Below are positions 21,425 to 30,104 of a DNA stretch of 64,000 nt, piece by piece. The notes under the pieces are model-generated. The model saw nothing but the letters and a program-made list of their open reading frames with translations, was not told the DNA's origin and made no database searches. Each line of letters begins with the position of its first letter. Within the stretch, counting starts at the first letter, position 1. The translations under genes were made by a program, and so were the position numbers. The stretch is taken from assembly GCF_000952685.1 (NCBI RefSeq), contig NZ_JYHV01000037.1, positions 372,001-436,000 on the forward strand, written 5' to 3'. This DNA comes from Stutzerimonas stutzeri (GTDB taxonomy: Bacteria > Pseudomonadota > Gammaproteobacteria > Pseudomonadales > Pseudomonadaceae).

Positions 21425-21784
21425 GCACTTCCCTTCATTGATTCATGACGCTGCCGTTCTGGCAGCGCGTTCATGATGCTGTCATGGATTCCAACGATTC
21501 CGATACCGCGCCGCGTGACGCTGCGCTTGAGTGCTAAGCGGGACGTATCGAGGGCACACTAACTGCCTTGGAGCACACCGTTCGTGACGCATGGCGCAGG
21601 TTGAACTCCACTGGCACAAACGCCAGGCATGGCCTTGCCGGGTATCTGCGGAGGACAAGCGTCACGTAGCACCGGAAACCGCGCCTAGGTCTTCCAGAAC
21701 AAGTTCTGATCAGCGGCCGATGCATTCGGCTGTGCCCGGCCACCCGTGGCACGTAGAATCGCCGTTTTTTCTGCAAGGACGGCC
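21425..21784. other. 360-base divergent intergenic region
   Basis: This region lies between the DUF4153 gene and the NCS2 permease gene. It contains two copies of a 12-base direct repeat TTCATGAYGCTG (21442-21453 and 21470-21481) flanking a small hairpin (CGCTGCC-GTTCT-GGCAGCG). Short ORFs in it have no recognisable features and atypical composition. No purine riboswitch aptamer was recognised. Both genes' promoters must lie here but were not resolved. Confidence 0.45.
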
Positions 21785-23170
21785 ATGAACGCCCTCACCC
21801 AGCGCACCGAAACACCCAACGACCTGCTGTACCGACTCGATGACCGTCCACGGCCATGGATAGCCTTTCTCGCCGCGCTACAGCATCTGCTGGCGATCAT
21901 CGTGCCGATCGTCACGCCAGGGTTGCTGATCTGCCAAGCCATCGGCGTATCGCCACGCGACACCAACATCATCGTGTCCATGTCGCTGGTAATATCCGGC
22001 ATCGCCACCTTCGTCCAGTGCAAACGCTTCGGCCCGCTCGGTGCGGGACTATTGATCGTGCAAGGTACCAGCTTCAACTTCGTTGGCCCGCTGATCGCTG
22101 GCGGTGTGCTGATGGTCAAGCAGGGCACACCGGTGGAGGCCGTCATGGCAGCAATCTTCGGTGTGGTCATTGCCGGTTCCTTCATTGAAATGGGCGTCTC
22201 GCGCGTGCTGCCGTTCATCAAACGCCTGATCACGCCGCTGGTGACCGGCATCGTGGTGCTGATGATCGGGCTGACGCTGATCAAGGTCGGGCTGATCAGC
22301 ATGGGCGGCGGTTACGCAGCCATGGGCGACGGCACCTTCGCCAGTCGGGAAAACCTGCTGCTGTCCAGCGTGGTACTGGCTGCCATCGTCGTGCTCAACC
22401 GCTTGCCGGTGGTGTGGATGCGCAGCTGCGCGATCATCATCGCGCTGGCTATCGGTTATGCCCTGGCGGCGTACCTGGGCCGCCTGAACTTCGCCGGCAT
22501 GCACGAGGCCGCGCTGTTCCAGGTACCGATTCCGCTGCATTTCGGCCTGGGCTTTTCCTGGAGCCTGTTCATTCCCATGGTGGTGATCTATCTGGTGACC
22601 TCGCTGGAAGCCATCGGCGACATCACCGCCACGAGCAAGATCTCGGGCCAGCCGGTCGAGGGACCGGTATGGATGCAGCGGATCAAGGGTGGCGTACTGG
22701 TCAACGGCGCCAACTCGCTGCTGGCCGGCCTGTTCAATACCTTTCCCAGCTCGGTGTTCGCACAAAACAACGGCATCATTCAGCTGACCGGAATCGCCAG
22801 CCGCTACGTCGGTATGTGGATCGCCGTGATGCTGGTGGCGCTGGGGCTATTCCCTGCGGTCGCCGGGGTGCTGCAGGCGGTTCCCGAGCCAGTGCTGGGT
22901 GGTGCTGCGCTGGTGATGTTCGGCGCGGTGGCGGCGGCAGGGATCAACATTCTCGCGGGCGTGCAGCTGGATCGCCGGGCGCTGCTGATCATCTCGGTTT
23001 CGCTGGCGCTGGGCCTGGGTGTCTCGCAGGTTCCGGAGTTCCTCGCGAACCTGCCGGTGGCTCTGCGCAATGTGTTGGAATCCGGTGTGGCCACCGGCGG
23101 CATCTGCGCCCTGGTAATGAATTGGTTTCTGCCCGAATCACCGGAGAGGTCCGGGCAAGAACCCGTCTGA
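21785..23170 (+). CDS. NCS2-family uracil/xanthine permease
   Basis: This ~461-residue nucleobase:cation symporter-2 protein has about 12-14 membrane spans. Family motifs include the conserved KVGLISMGGGY region and a motif-like segment around TSLEAIGDITATS (the QxG/E-rich TM8 region), then FPSSVFAQNNGIIQLTGIASR. It imports a purine or pyrimidine base with protons; which base cannot be decided. The ATG at 21785 follows AAGGACGG and gives a normal N-terminus; the frame open from 21746 is longer but unsupported. Confidence 0.9.
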   Translation: MNALTQRTETPNDLLYRLDDRPRPWIAFLAALQHLLAIIVPIVTPGLLICQAIGVSPRDTNIIVSMSLVISGIATFVQCKRFGPLGAGLLIVQGTSFNFVGPLIAGGVLMVKQGTPVEAVMAAIFGVVIAGSFIEMGVSRVLPFIKRLITPLVTGIVVLMIGLTLIKVGLISMGGGYAAMGDGTFASRENLLLSSVVLAAIVVLNRLPVVWMRSCAIIIALAIGYALAAYLGRLNFAGMHEAALFQVPIPLHFGLGFSWSLFIPMVVIYLVTSLEAIGDITATSKISGQPVEGPVWMQRIKGGVLVNGANSLLAGLFNTFPSSVFAQNNGIIQLTGIASRYVGMWIAVMLVALGLFPAVAGVLQAVPEPVLGGAALVMFGAVAAAGINILAGVQLDRRALLIISVSLALGLGVSQVPEFLANLPVALRNVLESGVATGGICALVMNWFLPESPERSGQEPV

Positions 23171-24289
23171 TCAACAGATCCGCGCATCCTCAGCGAGGCG
23201 CTGGCTCACCTCGTCGGCGATCGCCAGGGCCGCGGTCAGCCCAGGCGATTCGATGCCGAACAGGTTCACCAGCCCAGCAATCCCATGCACGGCGGGCCCG
23301 TCGATACGAAAGTCCGCCGCCGGCTCACCGGGACCGCTGATCTTCGGCCGGATGCCGGTATAGGCGGGCTGCAGGGCCCCGTCCGGCAGTGCCGGCCAGT
23401 AGCGGCGAATGGCTGCGTAGAAGCCATCGGCGCGGCTTTCATCCATCGCGTAATCGAGGCCGTCGACCCATTGTACATCCGGGCCGAACCGGGCCTGACC
23501 GCCGAGATCCAGGGTCAGGTGCACGCCCAGCCCGCCTGGCTCGGGTAGCGGATAAACCAGGTGTCTAAAGGGCGTCGCGGTCGCCAGGCTGAAATAGCTG
23601 CCCTTGGCGAAATAGCGCGGCGGCACCGCATCGGCAGCCAGGCCCTCGGTGTGTGCGGCGATCACCGGTGCCGCATGCCCGGCGCAGTTGATCACGCCGT
23701 TGGCGAGCAGCGTCATCGGCTCATCGCCGCCGACCTCGACGCGCAACCCCGCCTCCGTCACCGCCATCGCCTTGACCGGCGCACGTAGCGCCAGCAGGGC
23801 CCCAGCCGCTTCCGCATCGCCCTGCAACGCCAGCATCAGGGCGTGGCTGTCGACGATACCGGTGCTCGGCGACAGCAGCCCGGCGACGGCGTTGAGCTGT
23901 GGCTCCAAAGCCTTCACCTCGCCGTCATCGAGCCGCCGCAGGTCGTCAACACCGTTGGCTACCGCGTGCGCCTGCAGGGCCTCGAGGCCCGCCAGCTGGG
24001 ATTCGTCCGTGGCGACGATCAGCTTGCCGCAGCGGCGATACGGCACCCCGTGGCTCTCGCAGAAGGCGTAGAGCGCATCGCGCCCGGCCACGCACAGACG
24101 CGCCTTCAGCGAACCCTGCGGATAATAGATGCCGGCATGGATAACCTCGCTGTTGCGCGAGCTGGTGCCGGTGCCGATGGCGGCCTCAGCCTCCAGAATC
24201 AGCACCTCACGCCCCGCCTGCGCCAGGCTGCGCGCCACGGCGAGCCCCACTACCCCGGCACCGATGACCACGCAATCGACCCGCTCCAT
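23171..24289 (-). CDS. FAD-dependent oxidoreductase, LhgO-like (L-2-hydroxyglutarate oxidase family)
   Basis: The 372-residue DAO-fold flavoprotein begins with a dinucleotide motif [16 protein letters not shown]. The segment [15 protein letters not shown] is characteristic of L-2-hydroxyglutarate oxidase/dehydrogenase (LhgO, L2HGDH). The C-terminal flavin contact is [17 protein letters not shown]. It would oxidise an L-2-hydroxy acid with electrons passed to quinone or oxygen; L-2-hydroxyglutarate is the best guess from the family. No partner gene for glutarate metabolism is adjacent. It is convergent with the NCS2 gene. Confidence 0.85.
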   Translation of the reverse strand: MERVDCVVIGAGVVGLAVARSLAQAGREVLILEAEAAIGTGTSSRNSEVIHAGIYYPQGSLKARLCVAGRDALYAFCESHGVPYRRCGKLIVATDESQLAGLEALQAHAVANGVDDLRRLDDGEVKALEPQLNAVAGLLSPSTGIVDSHALMLALQGDAEAAGALLALRAPVKAMAVTEAGLRVEVGGDEPMTLLANGVINCAGHAAPVIAAHTEGLAADAVPPRYFAKGSYFSLATATPFRHLVYPLPEPGGLGVHLTLDLGGQARFGPDVQWVDGLDYAMDESRADGFYAAIRRYWPALPDGALQPAYTGIRPKISGPGEPAADFRIDGPAVHGIAGLVNLFGIESPGLTAALAIADEVSQRLAEDARIC

Positions 24290-24397
24290 TCACTCGTTCC
24301 TCTTCGTTCGGCGGCCGCCAGCCTGCCGTAATATCGAACCGCGGCCAAGTCTCGGTTGCCCTAACCTTCAACCATTCTCGAAATGACTGGAGTCAGC

Positions 24398-24853
24398 ATG
24401 CGCATTGGCGTCATATCCGATACCCACGGCCTGCTGCGACCCGAAGCGTTGACGGCGCTGCAGGGCTGCGAACGGATCATTCACGCCGGCGACATCGGCA
24501 AACCCGAGGTGCTGGAGGGGCTGCGTGCACTGGCGCCGCTCGATGCGATACGCGGCAACGTCGACAGTGGTGACTGGGCCGCTGCTATCCCCGAGCGACT
24601 GGATCTGCAGATCGGCGGGTTGCGCATCCATGTCACCCATGACGTCAAGAGCCTGTCCATCGATCCCGTCGCCGAGCGGGTCGACGTAGTGATCGCCGGA
24701 CATTCGCACCAGCCGAAGATCGAGGAACTCAACGGCGTGCTCTACCTCAACCCCGGCAGCGCCGGCCGCCGGCGCTTCACGCTGCCGATCAGCCTGGCCC
24801 TGCTGGACATCGAGGACGGCCAGCCACGGGCGCAGCTGGTCACTCTCGGCTGA
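24398..24853 (+). CDS. YfcE/MJ0936-type metallophosphoesterase
   Basis: This 151-residue calcineurin-like phosphoesterase has metal ligands in ISDTHG (~6-11), HAGDIG (~33-38), RGNVD, an HD pair in HVTHD and AGHSHQP. The closing NPGSAGRRRF is typical of the YfcE/MJ0936 family. It probably hydrolyses phosphodiesters. The start at 24398 follows GGAG by 6 bases; an in-frame ATG at 24383 is less likely. The physiological substrate is unknown. Confidence 0.88.
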   Translation: MRIGVISDTHGLLRPEALTALQGCERIIHAGDIGKPEVLEGLRALAPLDAIRGNVDSGDWAAAIPERLDLQIGGLRIHVTHDVKSLSIDPVAERVDVVIAGHSHQPKIEELNGVLYLNPGSAGRRRFTLPISLALLDIEDGQPRAQLVTLG

Positions 24854-24856
24854 GCT

Positions 24857-25534
24857 TCAACTGACGCCCGTATAGCGATCGGCACGGTGATTGACCGCCA
24901 GCACCAGGTTCAGCGCCACGGCGCCGAGCACCGACAGTGCGACCTTTTCCGGCGGCACGATGAACACGGCAGCGAGCACGATCAGCGCATCGATGCCCAT
25001 CTGAAAGGTGCCCGCGCGCAGGCCGACCCGCGCCTGCAGATACAACGCCAGGATGTTCACTCCACCGAGGCTGGCCTTGTGGCGGAACAACATCAGCAGT
25101 CCGACGCCCATGGCGAAGCCGCCGAACAGTGCGGCGTAGTAGATGTTCAACTCGGCGAAGCGGATCCACCTCGGCGTCAGCTCCGCGAGCAGCGAAACCA
25201 GACCCACGGCGATCACGGTGCGCAGGGTGAAGCCCCAGCCCATGCGCCAGATCGCCAGCAGGTAGAACGGAATGTTCAGGGTGAAGAACACCAGCCCAAA
25301 GGGCCAGCCGGCGAAATACTTGAGCAGGAAGGCCAGCCCGACCGTGCCGCCAGTGAGCAGCCCGGCGTGGCTGTAGAAGGCGATCCCCAGCGCCACCATG
25401 GCGGTGCCGAGCAGCATCGCCAGCGCGTCCTCCCACAGCGGATGTCGCACGAAGATTGCGGCAATGCGTTCAGCCGGTTCGGCATCGGCTTGCTCGGCGG
25501 CGGCCTGCACCGCGCCCGGTCTCTGGTCCTGCAT
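24857..25534 (-). CDS. YitT-family membrane protein
   Basis: This 225-residue protein has five to six hydrophobic spans. The YitT-like core starts with ALGIAFYSHAGLLTGGTVGLAFLL and includes HKASLGGVNILALYLQ, which carry the family's paired Gly-rich motifs. The N-terminal ~30 residues are Ala/Glu-rich and cytoplasmic. YitT proteins are of unknown function and may be transporters. It follows folA on the same strand after 93 bases. Confidence 0.85.
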   Translation of the reverse strand: MQDQRPGAVQAAAEQADAEPAERIAAIFVRHPLWEDALAMLLGTAMVALGIAFYSHAGLLTGGTVGLAFLLKYFAGWPFGLVFFTLNIPFYLLAIWRMGWGFTLRTVIAVGLVSLLAELTPRWIRFAELNIYYAALFGGFAMGVGLLMLFRHKASLGGVNILALYLQARVGLRAGTFQMGIDALIVLAAVFIVPPEKVALSVLGAVALNLVLAVNHRADRYTGVS

Positions 25535-25627
25535 GGAAACTGTCTCGTGGCGAGCGGATGGATAGCATAGGGCCTGGCGCCAGGTGAAGACTTGGCACCG
25601 GTCAAGGAAGGCGTGGGCGAATCCGGT

Positions 25628-26143
25628 TCAGCGGCGCTGCCAGGTCTCGAAACGGTACGCCGGGGCGTCGCCCTCGGTCGGGTGTGCCTGGCTGTCGATG
25701 CGCGCCCATTCGGCTTCGTCATAGGCCGGAAAGAAGGCATCACCCTCGGGACTGGCCTCAATGCGGGTCAGGTAGAGGCGCTGCGCCCGGGGCAGCGCCT
25801 GGGCATAAAGCTGCGCACCGCCGATCAACATCAGCTCATCGACACCCTGTTTGCGCGCCCATTGCTCGGCGCGAGTCAGCGCGGCGTCGAGCGAGGTGAA
25901 GGTCTCGGCACCCTCGAGTTGCAGGTCCGGCTGTCGGCTGACCACCAGGTTCAGCCGCCCCGGCAGGGGCCGGCCGAGCGAATCCCAGGTCTTGCGGCCC
26001 ATGATGATCGGCTTGCCAAGGGTCATCGCCTTGAAGTGTTTGAGGTCGGCAGGCAGATGCCACGGCATCTTGTTGTCGAGCCCGATTACGCGGTCGTCCG
26101 CGAGGGCTGCGATCATGGCGAGGGGAAGTGAGGTCTGATTCAT
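25628..26143 (-). CDS. folA: Dihydrofolate reductase FolA
   Basis: This 171-residue enzyme reduces dihydrofolate to tetrahydrofolate with NADPH. Key segments are IAALADDRVIGLDNKMPWHL with the active-site Trp, then PADLKHF containing the catalytic Asp. The NADPH-binding MGRKTWDSLG and LMLIGGAQLY follow. The length is typical of chromosomal type I DHFR. It is divergent from glpQ. Confidence 0.96.
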   Translation of the reverse strand: MNQTSLPLAMIAALADDRVIGLDNKMPWHLPADLKHFKAMTLGKPIIMGRKTWDSLGRPLPGRLNLVVSRQPDLQLEGAETFTSLDAALTRAEQWARKQGVDELMLIGGAQLYAQALPRAQRLYLTRIEASPEGDAFFPAYDEAEWARIDSQAHPTEGDAPAYRFETWQRR

Positions 26144-26233
26144 GACGGCGAGAATAACAGAGCGCCCGCAGAGCAGTCAGCGCCGCCAGATACACGTCAG
26201 CATCATCGAACGGTCATCTTCGCTTTACCAAAG

Positions 26234-26251
26234 CGTCAATCTGTCGTCATT
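26234..26251 (+). promoter_or_regulatory. Pho-box-like direct repeat upstream of glpQ
   Basis: Two 7-mers, CGTCAAT (26234-26240) and CGTCATT (26245-26251), are separated by 4 bases (CTGT), giving the 11-bp periodicity of PhoB sites (consensus CTGTCAT). The site is ~45 bases upstream of the glpQ start. No clear -10 element was fixed. It predicts induction of glpQ on phosphate starvation. Confidence 0.55.
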
Positions 26252-26295
26252 CTCAGGTTTCAGGCTTACCGCTCCCCTTTCATGGAGACGCCCTA

Positions 26296-27408
26296 ATGGC
26301 CCGCCACAGCCGCCCCACCCTGCGCCACCTGTTTATCGCCTGCAGCCTGCTTTTGCCGATCGCCGCGTTTGCCGCCACGCCCGACGCCTCGATCGCAGCC
26401 AAGAACGGCCGCGGCGAGCCCCACCCGTTGGTCATTGCCCACCGCGGCGCCAGTGGCTACGTGCCCGAGCACACCCTCGCCTCTTACGCGTTAGCCATCC
26501 TGCAGGGCGCCGACTATGTCGAGCCGGACCTCGTCATGACCCGCGACGGCGAGTTGGTTGCTCGACACGACAACGAGCTGGGGCTGACCACCGATGTGTC
26601 GCAACATCCCGAGTTCGCCGACCGCAAGCGCACGCAACTGGTCGACGGCGTGAAGCTCACCGGCTGGTTTAGCGAAGACTTCACCCTGGCCGAGCTGAAA
26701 ACGCTGCGCGCCATCGAGCGCATCCCGGCGATTCGTCCCGGTAATGCGCGGCTCGACGGCAGCCTGGAAATTCCGACGCTGCAGGAAATCATCGATCTGG
26801 TGAAAACCTTGCAGCTGAGCGAACACCGCCGCATCGGTCTGTACCCCGAAACCAAGCACCCGACCCACTTCCAGCAGCTCGGCCTGGCCATGGAAAAGCC
26901 GCTGGTGCGCATCCTCCACCGCAACGGCTACGCCGGCCGTAATGCGCCGGTGCATATCCAGTCGTTCGAAGTCGAGAACCTGAAAGCCCTGAGCCGCATG
27001 ACCCAGCTACGCCTGGTGCAGTTGTTCGGCAGCGGTCAGCCGTACGATCAGCAGGTTCGCGGAACTGACCTGACCTACGCGCAAATGGCGACCGCAGAAG
27101 GTCTAAAGGTGATCTCGCGTTACGCCGCCGGTGTCGGTCCGGAGAAAAGCTACATCATCCCGCGCGACGCCAACGGCAACCTCGGTCAGCCTACTGACTT
27201 CGTGCCGAACGCCCACGCCGCTGGCCTGAAGGTGCATCCGTACACCTTCCGTGCCGAAAACGCCTTCCTGCCGACCAACCTGCGTAAGGGCGACTCGCCT
27301 GCCGATCGAGGCGACATCGAGGCCGATATCCGCGCCTACCTGGACGCCGGTATCGACGGTCTGTTCATCGATCAACCAGACATCGCCGTGCGCCTGCGCG
27401 CCGATTGA
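26296..27408 (+). CDS. glpQ: Glycerophosphodiester phosphodiesterase, periplasmic (GlpQ)
   Basis: This 370-residue GDPD enzyme has a signal peptide (cleavage near AFAA, ~27). Catalytic residues lie in IAHRGASG (His ~49, Arg ~50), YVEPDLVMTRDG (Glu ~76, Asp ~78) and ARHDNELG (His ~91). A C-terminal GIDGLFIDQPD closes the barrel. It hydrolyses glycerophosphodiesters from lipids to glycerol-3-phosphate and an alcohol in the periplasm. GGAGA precedes the start. The upstream Pho-box-like repeat suggests use in phosphate scavenging. Confidence 0.93.
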   Translation: MARHSRPTLRHLFIACSLLLPIAAFAATPDASIAAKNGRGEPHPLVIAHRGASGYVPEHTLASYALAILQGADYVEPDLVMTRDGELVARHDNELGLTTDVSQHPEFADRKRTQLVDGVKLTGWFSEDFTLAELKTLRAIERIPAIRPGNARLDGSLEIPTLQEIIDLVKTLQLSEHRRIGLYPETKHPTHFQQLGLAMEKPLVRILHRNGYAGRNAPVHIQSFEVENLKALSRMTQLRLVQLFGSGQPYDQQVRGTDLTYAQMATAEGLKVISRYAAGVGPEKSYIIPRDANGNLGQPTDFVPNAHAAGLKVHPYTFRAENAFLPTNLRKGDSPADRGDIEADIRAYLDAGIDGLFIDQPDIAVRLRAD

Positions 27409-27586
27409 GGCACATGTGGCCCGGCTCTGAGCGACCGGGCCTCGCGTCGAGTGATCATCAGGCATTCAGGGTTCGCGGGAGGGGAACCCGCCGCCCCTTG
27501 GCGAGGTATTAGCTTTACGGCCTGGCCGCGACCGATCGTCCTGCGAACGGCGGTGATTCCTAGAACAACCACAAGAAGGAACAAAC

Positions 27587-28564
27587 ATGAAGCCCGTCCT
27601 CAAACACCTGCTGCCCCTGCTGCTGGGCACCACGCTCCCGCTCGCTTCCATTGTCCAGGCCGCCGAATGGCCAACTGATACCGTTCGCCTGATAGTGCCC
27701 TACGCACCGGGCGGCACCACCGATGTCCTCTCGCGCAAGGTCGCCGATCTGCTGCAGAAGGAAATCGGCACCGTCGTGGTCGAAAACCGTCCCGGCGCCG
27801 GCTCCACCATGGCCACCGGGCAGCTTGCCCGCGGCGGACGCGGCGCCGACCACACCATCGCCATGGCGTCGCCCGGCCATACCATCGGCCCGGTGATCTA
27901 CAAGAATCTGCCCTACGACCCGGTGAAGGATTTCAAATTCATCCGCAACGTCATCGAGATTCCCAACGTCATGGTGGTGCCGGCGAGCAGCCCCTACCAA
28001 AGCGTCGAGCAATTCATCAAGGCAGCGAAAGACAAGGAGATGACCTTCAGCTCGGCCGGCGTTGGCAGCTCGATCCATATGTCCGGTGAGCTGTTCAAAG
28101 CCATGACCGGTACCAAGATGACCCACGTGCCTTTCCGCGGGAGTGGCGAGGCCCTGCCGGCGCTGCTCAGTGGCGATGTCGACGTGTCGTTCGAGAACAT
28201 GCCGGCGGTGCTCGCGCACATCCAGTCCGGCAAGCTTCGGGCGCTGGCGGTGACCTCCGCCGAACCTTCTCCTTACCTGCCGGGTGTCGAGCCGCTGTCC
28301 AAGCTCGGTGCCAACCTGGGTCTAGGCGACTTCGTCACCACCGCCTGGTTCGGCCTGGTCGCCGATGACAGCATGCCGGACGAGGCCATCCAGACGCTGC
28401 AGAGCGCGCTGGACAAGCAGCTCGATAACGAGAGTTTCAAGGCATTCGTTGCCCAGCTCGGCGGTGAACTGGCGACTGAAGAAGGTGACGATTTCCGCGA
28501 TTATGTCGCAGAGGACGTTAAACGCTGGCAGCGTGTCGCCGGGCAGGCACAGCTCGACCAATAA
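27587..28564 (+). CDS. Tripartite tricarboxylate transporter substrate-binding protein, copy 1 (TctC/Bug)
   Basis: This 325-residue periplasmic Bug-family receptor has a signal peptide cleaved near VQA-AEW (~26). The hallmark N-terminal segment VPYAPGGTTDVLSR and the SSIHMSGELF, PFRGSGEALPAL motifs are present. It captures a carboxylate for a TctAB symporter. It is highly similar in protein and DNA to the second copy at 30105, including a 105-bp identical stretch. It lies on its own upstream of an antisense CoA-transferase, away from tctBA, so it may be an orphan receptor or share the TctBA permease. The substrate is unknown. Confidence 0.88.
   Translation: MKPVLKHLLPLLLGTTLPLASIVQAAEWPTDTVRLIVPYAPGGTTDVLSRKVADLLQKEIGTVVVENRPGAGSTMATGQLARGGRGADHTIAMASPGHTIGPVIYKNLPYDPVKDFKFIRNVIEIPNVMVVPASSPYQSVEQFIKAAKDKEMTFSSAGVGSSIHMSGELFKAMTGTKMTHVPFRGSGEALPALLSGDVDVSFENMPAVLAHIQSGKLRALAVTSAEPSPYLPGVEPLSKLGANLGLGDFVTTAWFGLVADDSMPDEAIQTLQSALDKQLDNESFKAFVAQLGGELATEEGDDFRDYVAEDVKRWQRVAGQAQLDQ
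27881..27985 (+). repeat. 105-bp segment identical to 30411-30515 (tctC copy 1)
   Basis: Compared by eye, every base of 27881-27985 equals 30411-30515, while flanking coding sequence differs at scattered positions. The distance between copies is 2,530 bases. It marks either recent duplication or gene conversion between the two tctC genes. Confidence 0.85.
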
Positions 28565-28674
28565 GATCGCAACGAGGACTCGCCGGCGCGTACGCGGCTG
28601 CAGCCTGCTTGGCGGGCCGGGCGACGCTCCGCTTCAATCCGAGCGGGTCGCCAGCCGGACTGCGCCGCCTGCGC

Positions 28675-29868
28675 TCAGCGAATAGCGCCAGCGGCACGCA
28701 GCTCGGCCAGCGCGGCCTCGCTCTTGCCCAGCACCCGGCCGAGCACGCTGTCGGTGTGCTGCCCATGCAACGGCGGTGCCTTCGGTGCAACGGTCGGCGT
28801 GCGCGACAGGCGCAACGGGCTGCGCACCATGCGCACTTCACCGGCGACCGGGTGTTCGGCGCTGATCACCAGGTCGCGATGGCGAGCGGTCTCCGACTCG
28901 AATGCCTGGGCCACATTTTTCACCTCGCCCACAGGAATCCCCTGCGCGCGCAATGCGCCGATCAACACCTCGTTGTTCCAGCCCGCAAAGGCGTCCTGCA
29001 GCATCGGGAGCAACACCTCGCGGTTCTCGGTACGGCTCTTGTTCTGGGTGAAGCGCGGGTCGCTATACAGCTCCGGTTGCTTCAGCACGTCCAGACACAG
29101 ACGCCGGTACTGCTCGTCGTTGCCCACGGCCAGGGCGATGCTACCGTCGGCGGTATTGAACAGCTGATAAGGGACGATGCTGGCGTGGGCGTTGCCGTAG
29201 CGCTGCGGCACCTTACCGGTATTGAGATAGCCGGAGGCGATGTTGGCGAGGAAATGCAGTGCGCTGTCGGACAACGCGATATCCACCGACTGTCCCAGAC
29301 CGGACTTCTCGCGCTCGTACAGCGCAGCGAGGATGCCTTGGACCGCATTCATACCAGTAACCAGGTCGATGAAGGCGACGCCCAGACGCATGGGCTCGCC
29401 GTCCTTATCGCCAGTGATCGACATGAAACCGCTCTCGGCCTGGATGATGAAGTCGTAACCGGGACGATTCTCCAGCGGATTGTCGCGCCCATAGCCGGTG
29501 ATCGAGCAATGGATCAGCCGCGGATTGACCGCCGACAGCGCCGCGTAGTCCAACCCCAGGCGCTTGAGGCTCGCCGGCAGGAAGTTTTCCACCACCACGT
29601 CGGCGTGCGCCGCCAGCTCGAGGATCAGTTGGCGACCTTCCGGCTTGCGCAGGTCGACCGCCAGGCTCTGCTTGTTGCGATTGGCGCTGAGGTAATAGGT
29701 CGAGATCCCTTCCTTGGCCGGTGGCATCCAGCTGCGGGTATCGTCGCCGCCGTCCAGGCTCTCGATTTTCCAGACCTCGGCACCGAGATCCGCTAGCGCC
29801 ATGGTCGACCAGGGGCCGGCGAGGATGCGCGTTAGATCCAATACTTTGATGCCCTGCAGAACGCTCAC
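28675..29868 (-). CDS. Class III CoA-transferase (CaiB/BaiF/formyl-CoA transferase family)
   Basis: This 397-residue family III CoA-transferase has the N-terminal LQGIKVLDLTRILAGPW, the DVVVENFLPASLKRLG segment and the active-site Asp in RPGYDFIIQAESG. It moves CoA between acyl-CoA and a free carboxylate such as a dicarboxylate. The start is taken as GTG ending at 29868 because GAGGAGG lies just upstream; the longer frame to 29937 has a non-family N-terminus. It sits between two tctC genes on the opposite strand, which suggests it activates the imported acid. The exact substrate is unknown. Confidence 0.87.
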   Translation of the reverse strand: MSVLQGIKVLDLTRILAGPWSTMALADLGAEVWKIESLDGGDDTRSWMPPAKEGISTYYLSANRNKQSLAVDLRKPEGRQLILELAAHADVVVENFLPASLKRLGLDYAALSAVNPRLIHCSITGYGRDNPLENRPGYDFIIQAESGFMSITGDKDGEPMRLGVAFIDLVTGMNAVQGILAALYEREKSGLGQSVDIALSDSALHFLANIASGYLNTGKVPQRYGNAHASIVPYQLFNTADGSIALAVGNDEQYRRLCLDVLKQPELYSDPRFTQNKSRTENREVLLPMLQDAFAGWNNEVLIGALRAQGIPVGEVKNVAQAFESETARHRDLVISAEHPVAGEVRMVRSPLRLSRTPTVAPKAPPLHGQHTDSVLGRVLGKSEAALAELRAAGAIR

Positions 29869-29955
29869 CGGCGCCTCCTCGTTAACGGACCGACAATCTG
29901 GGGAGTCGAAGTTGGCCCAAGCGGGTCGAAACCACAACCGGTGACAGGCGCAGTA

Positions 29956-29974
29956 GTGTTCGATAATCGAACAC
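29956..29974. promoter_or_regulatory. Perfect 19-bp palindrome, PcaR/IclR-type operator candidate
   Basis: GTGTTCGAT-A-ATCGAACAC is a perfect inverted repeat with 9-bp arms. It lies between the divergent CoA-transferase and second tctC genes. Its core GTTCGATAATCGAAC differs at one position from the P. putida PcaR site as I remember it (GTTCGATAATCGCAC). An IclR-family regulator encoded elsewhere is therefore a plausible controller of both genes. Confidence 0.7.
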
Positions 29975-30104
29975 CATTTCAGTCCAGCGGAGGCTCGGCA
30001 GGGCGGGTTCCTTTATGGTGAATGCGTCCGAGCCGCTGTCTATGGCCCTATGCCAGCCAGCAATCGTCGGACGCCCACAACAATTACAAGACGGGATTTC
30101 TCCT

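Noticed and set aside
21534-21776. 80-codon minus-strand ORF (and a 65-codon plus ORF) in the gap before the NCS2 gene
   Set aside because: No ribosome site, no domain and Arg/Ser-rich composition; they overlap each other in a promoter region.
28609-29796. 395-codon open frame opposite the CoA-transferase
   Set aside because: Shadow frame; the CoA-transferase on the minus strand has its catalytic Asp and a good ribosome site.
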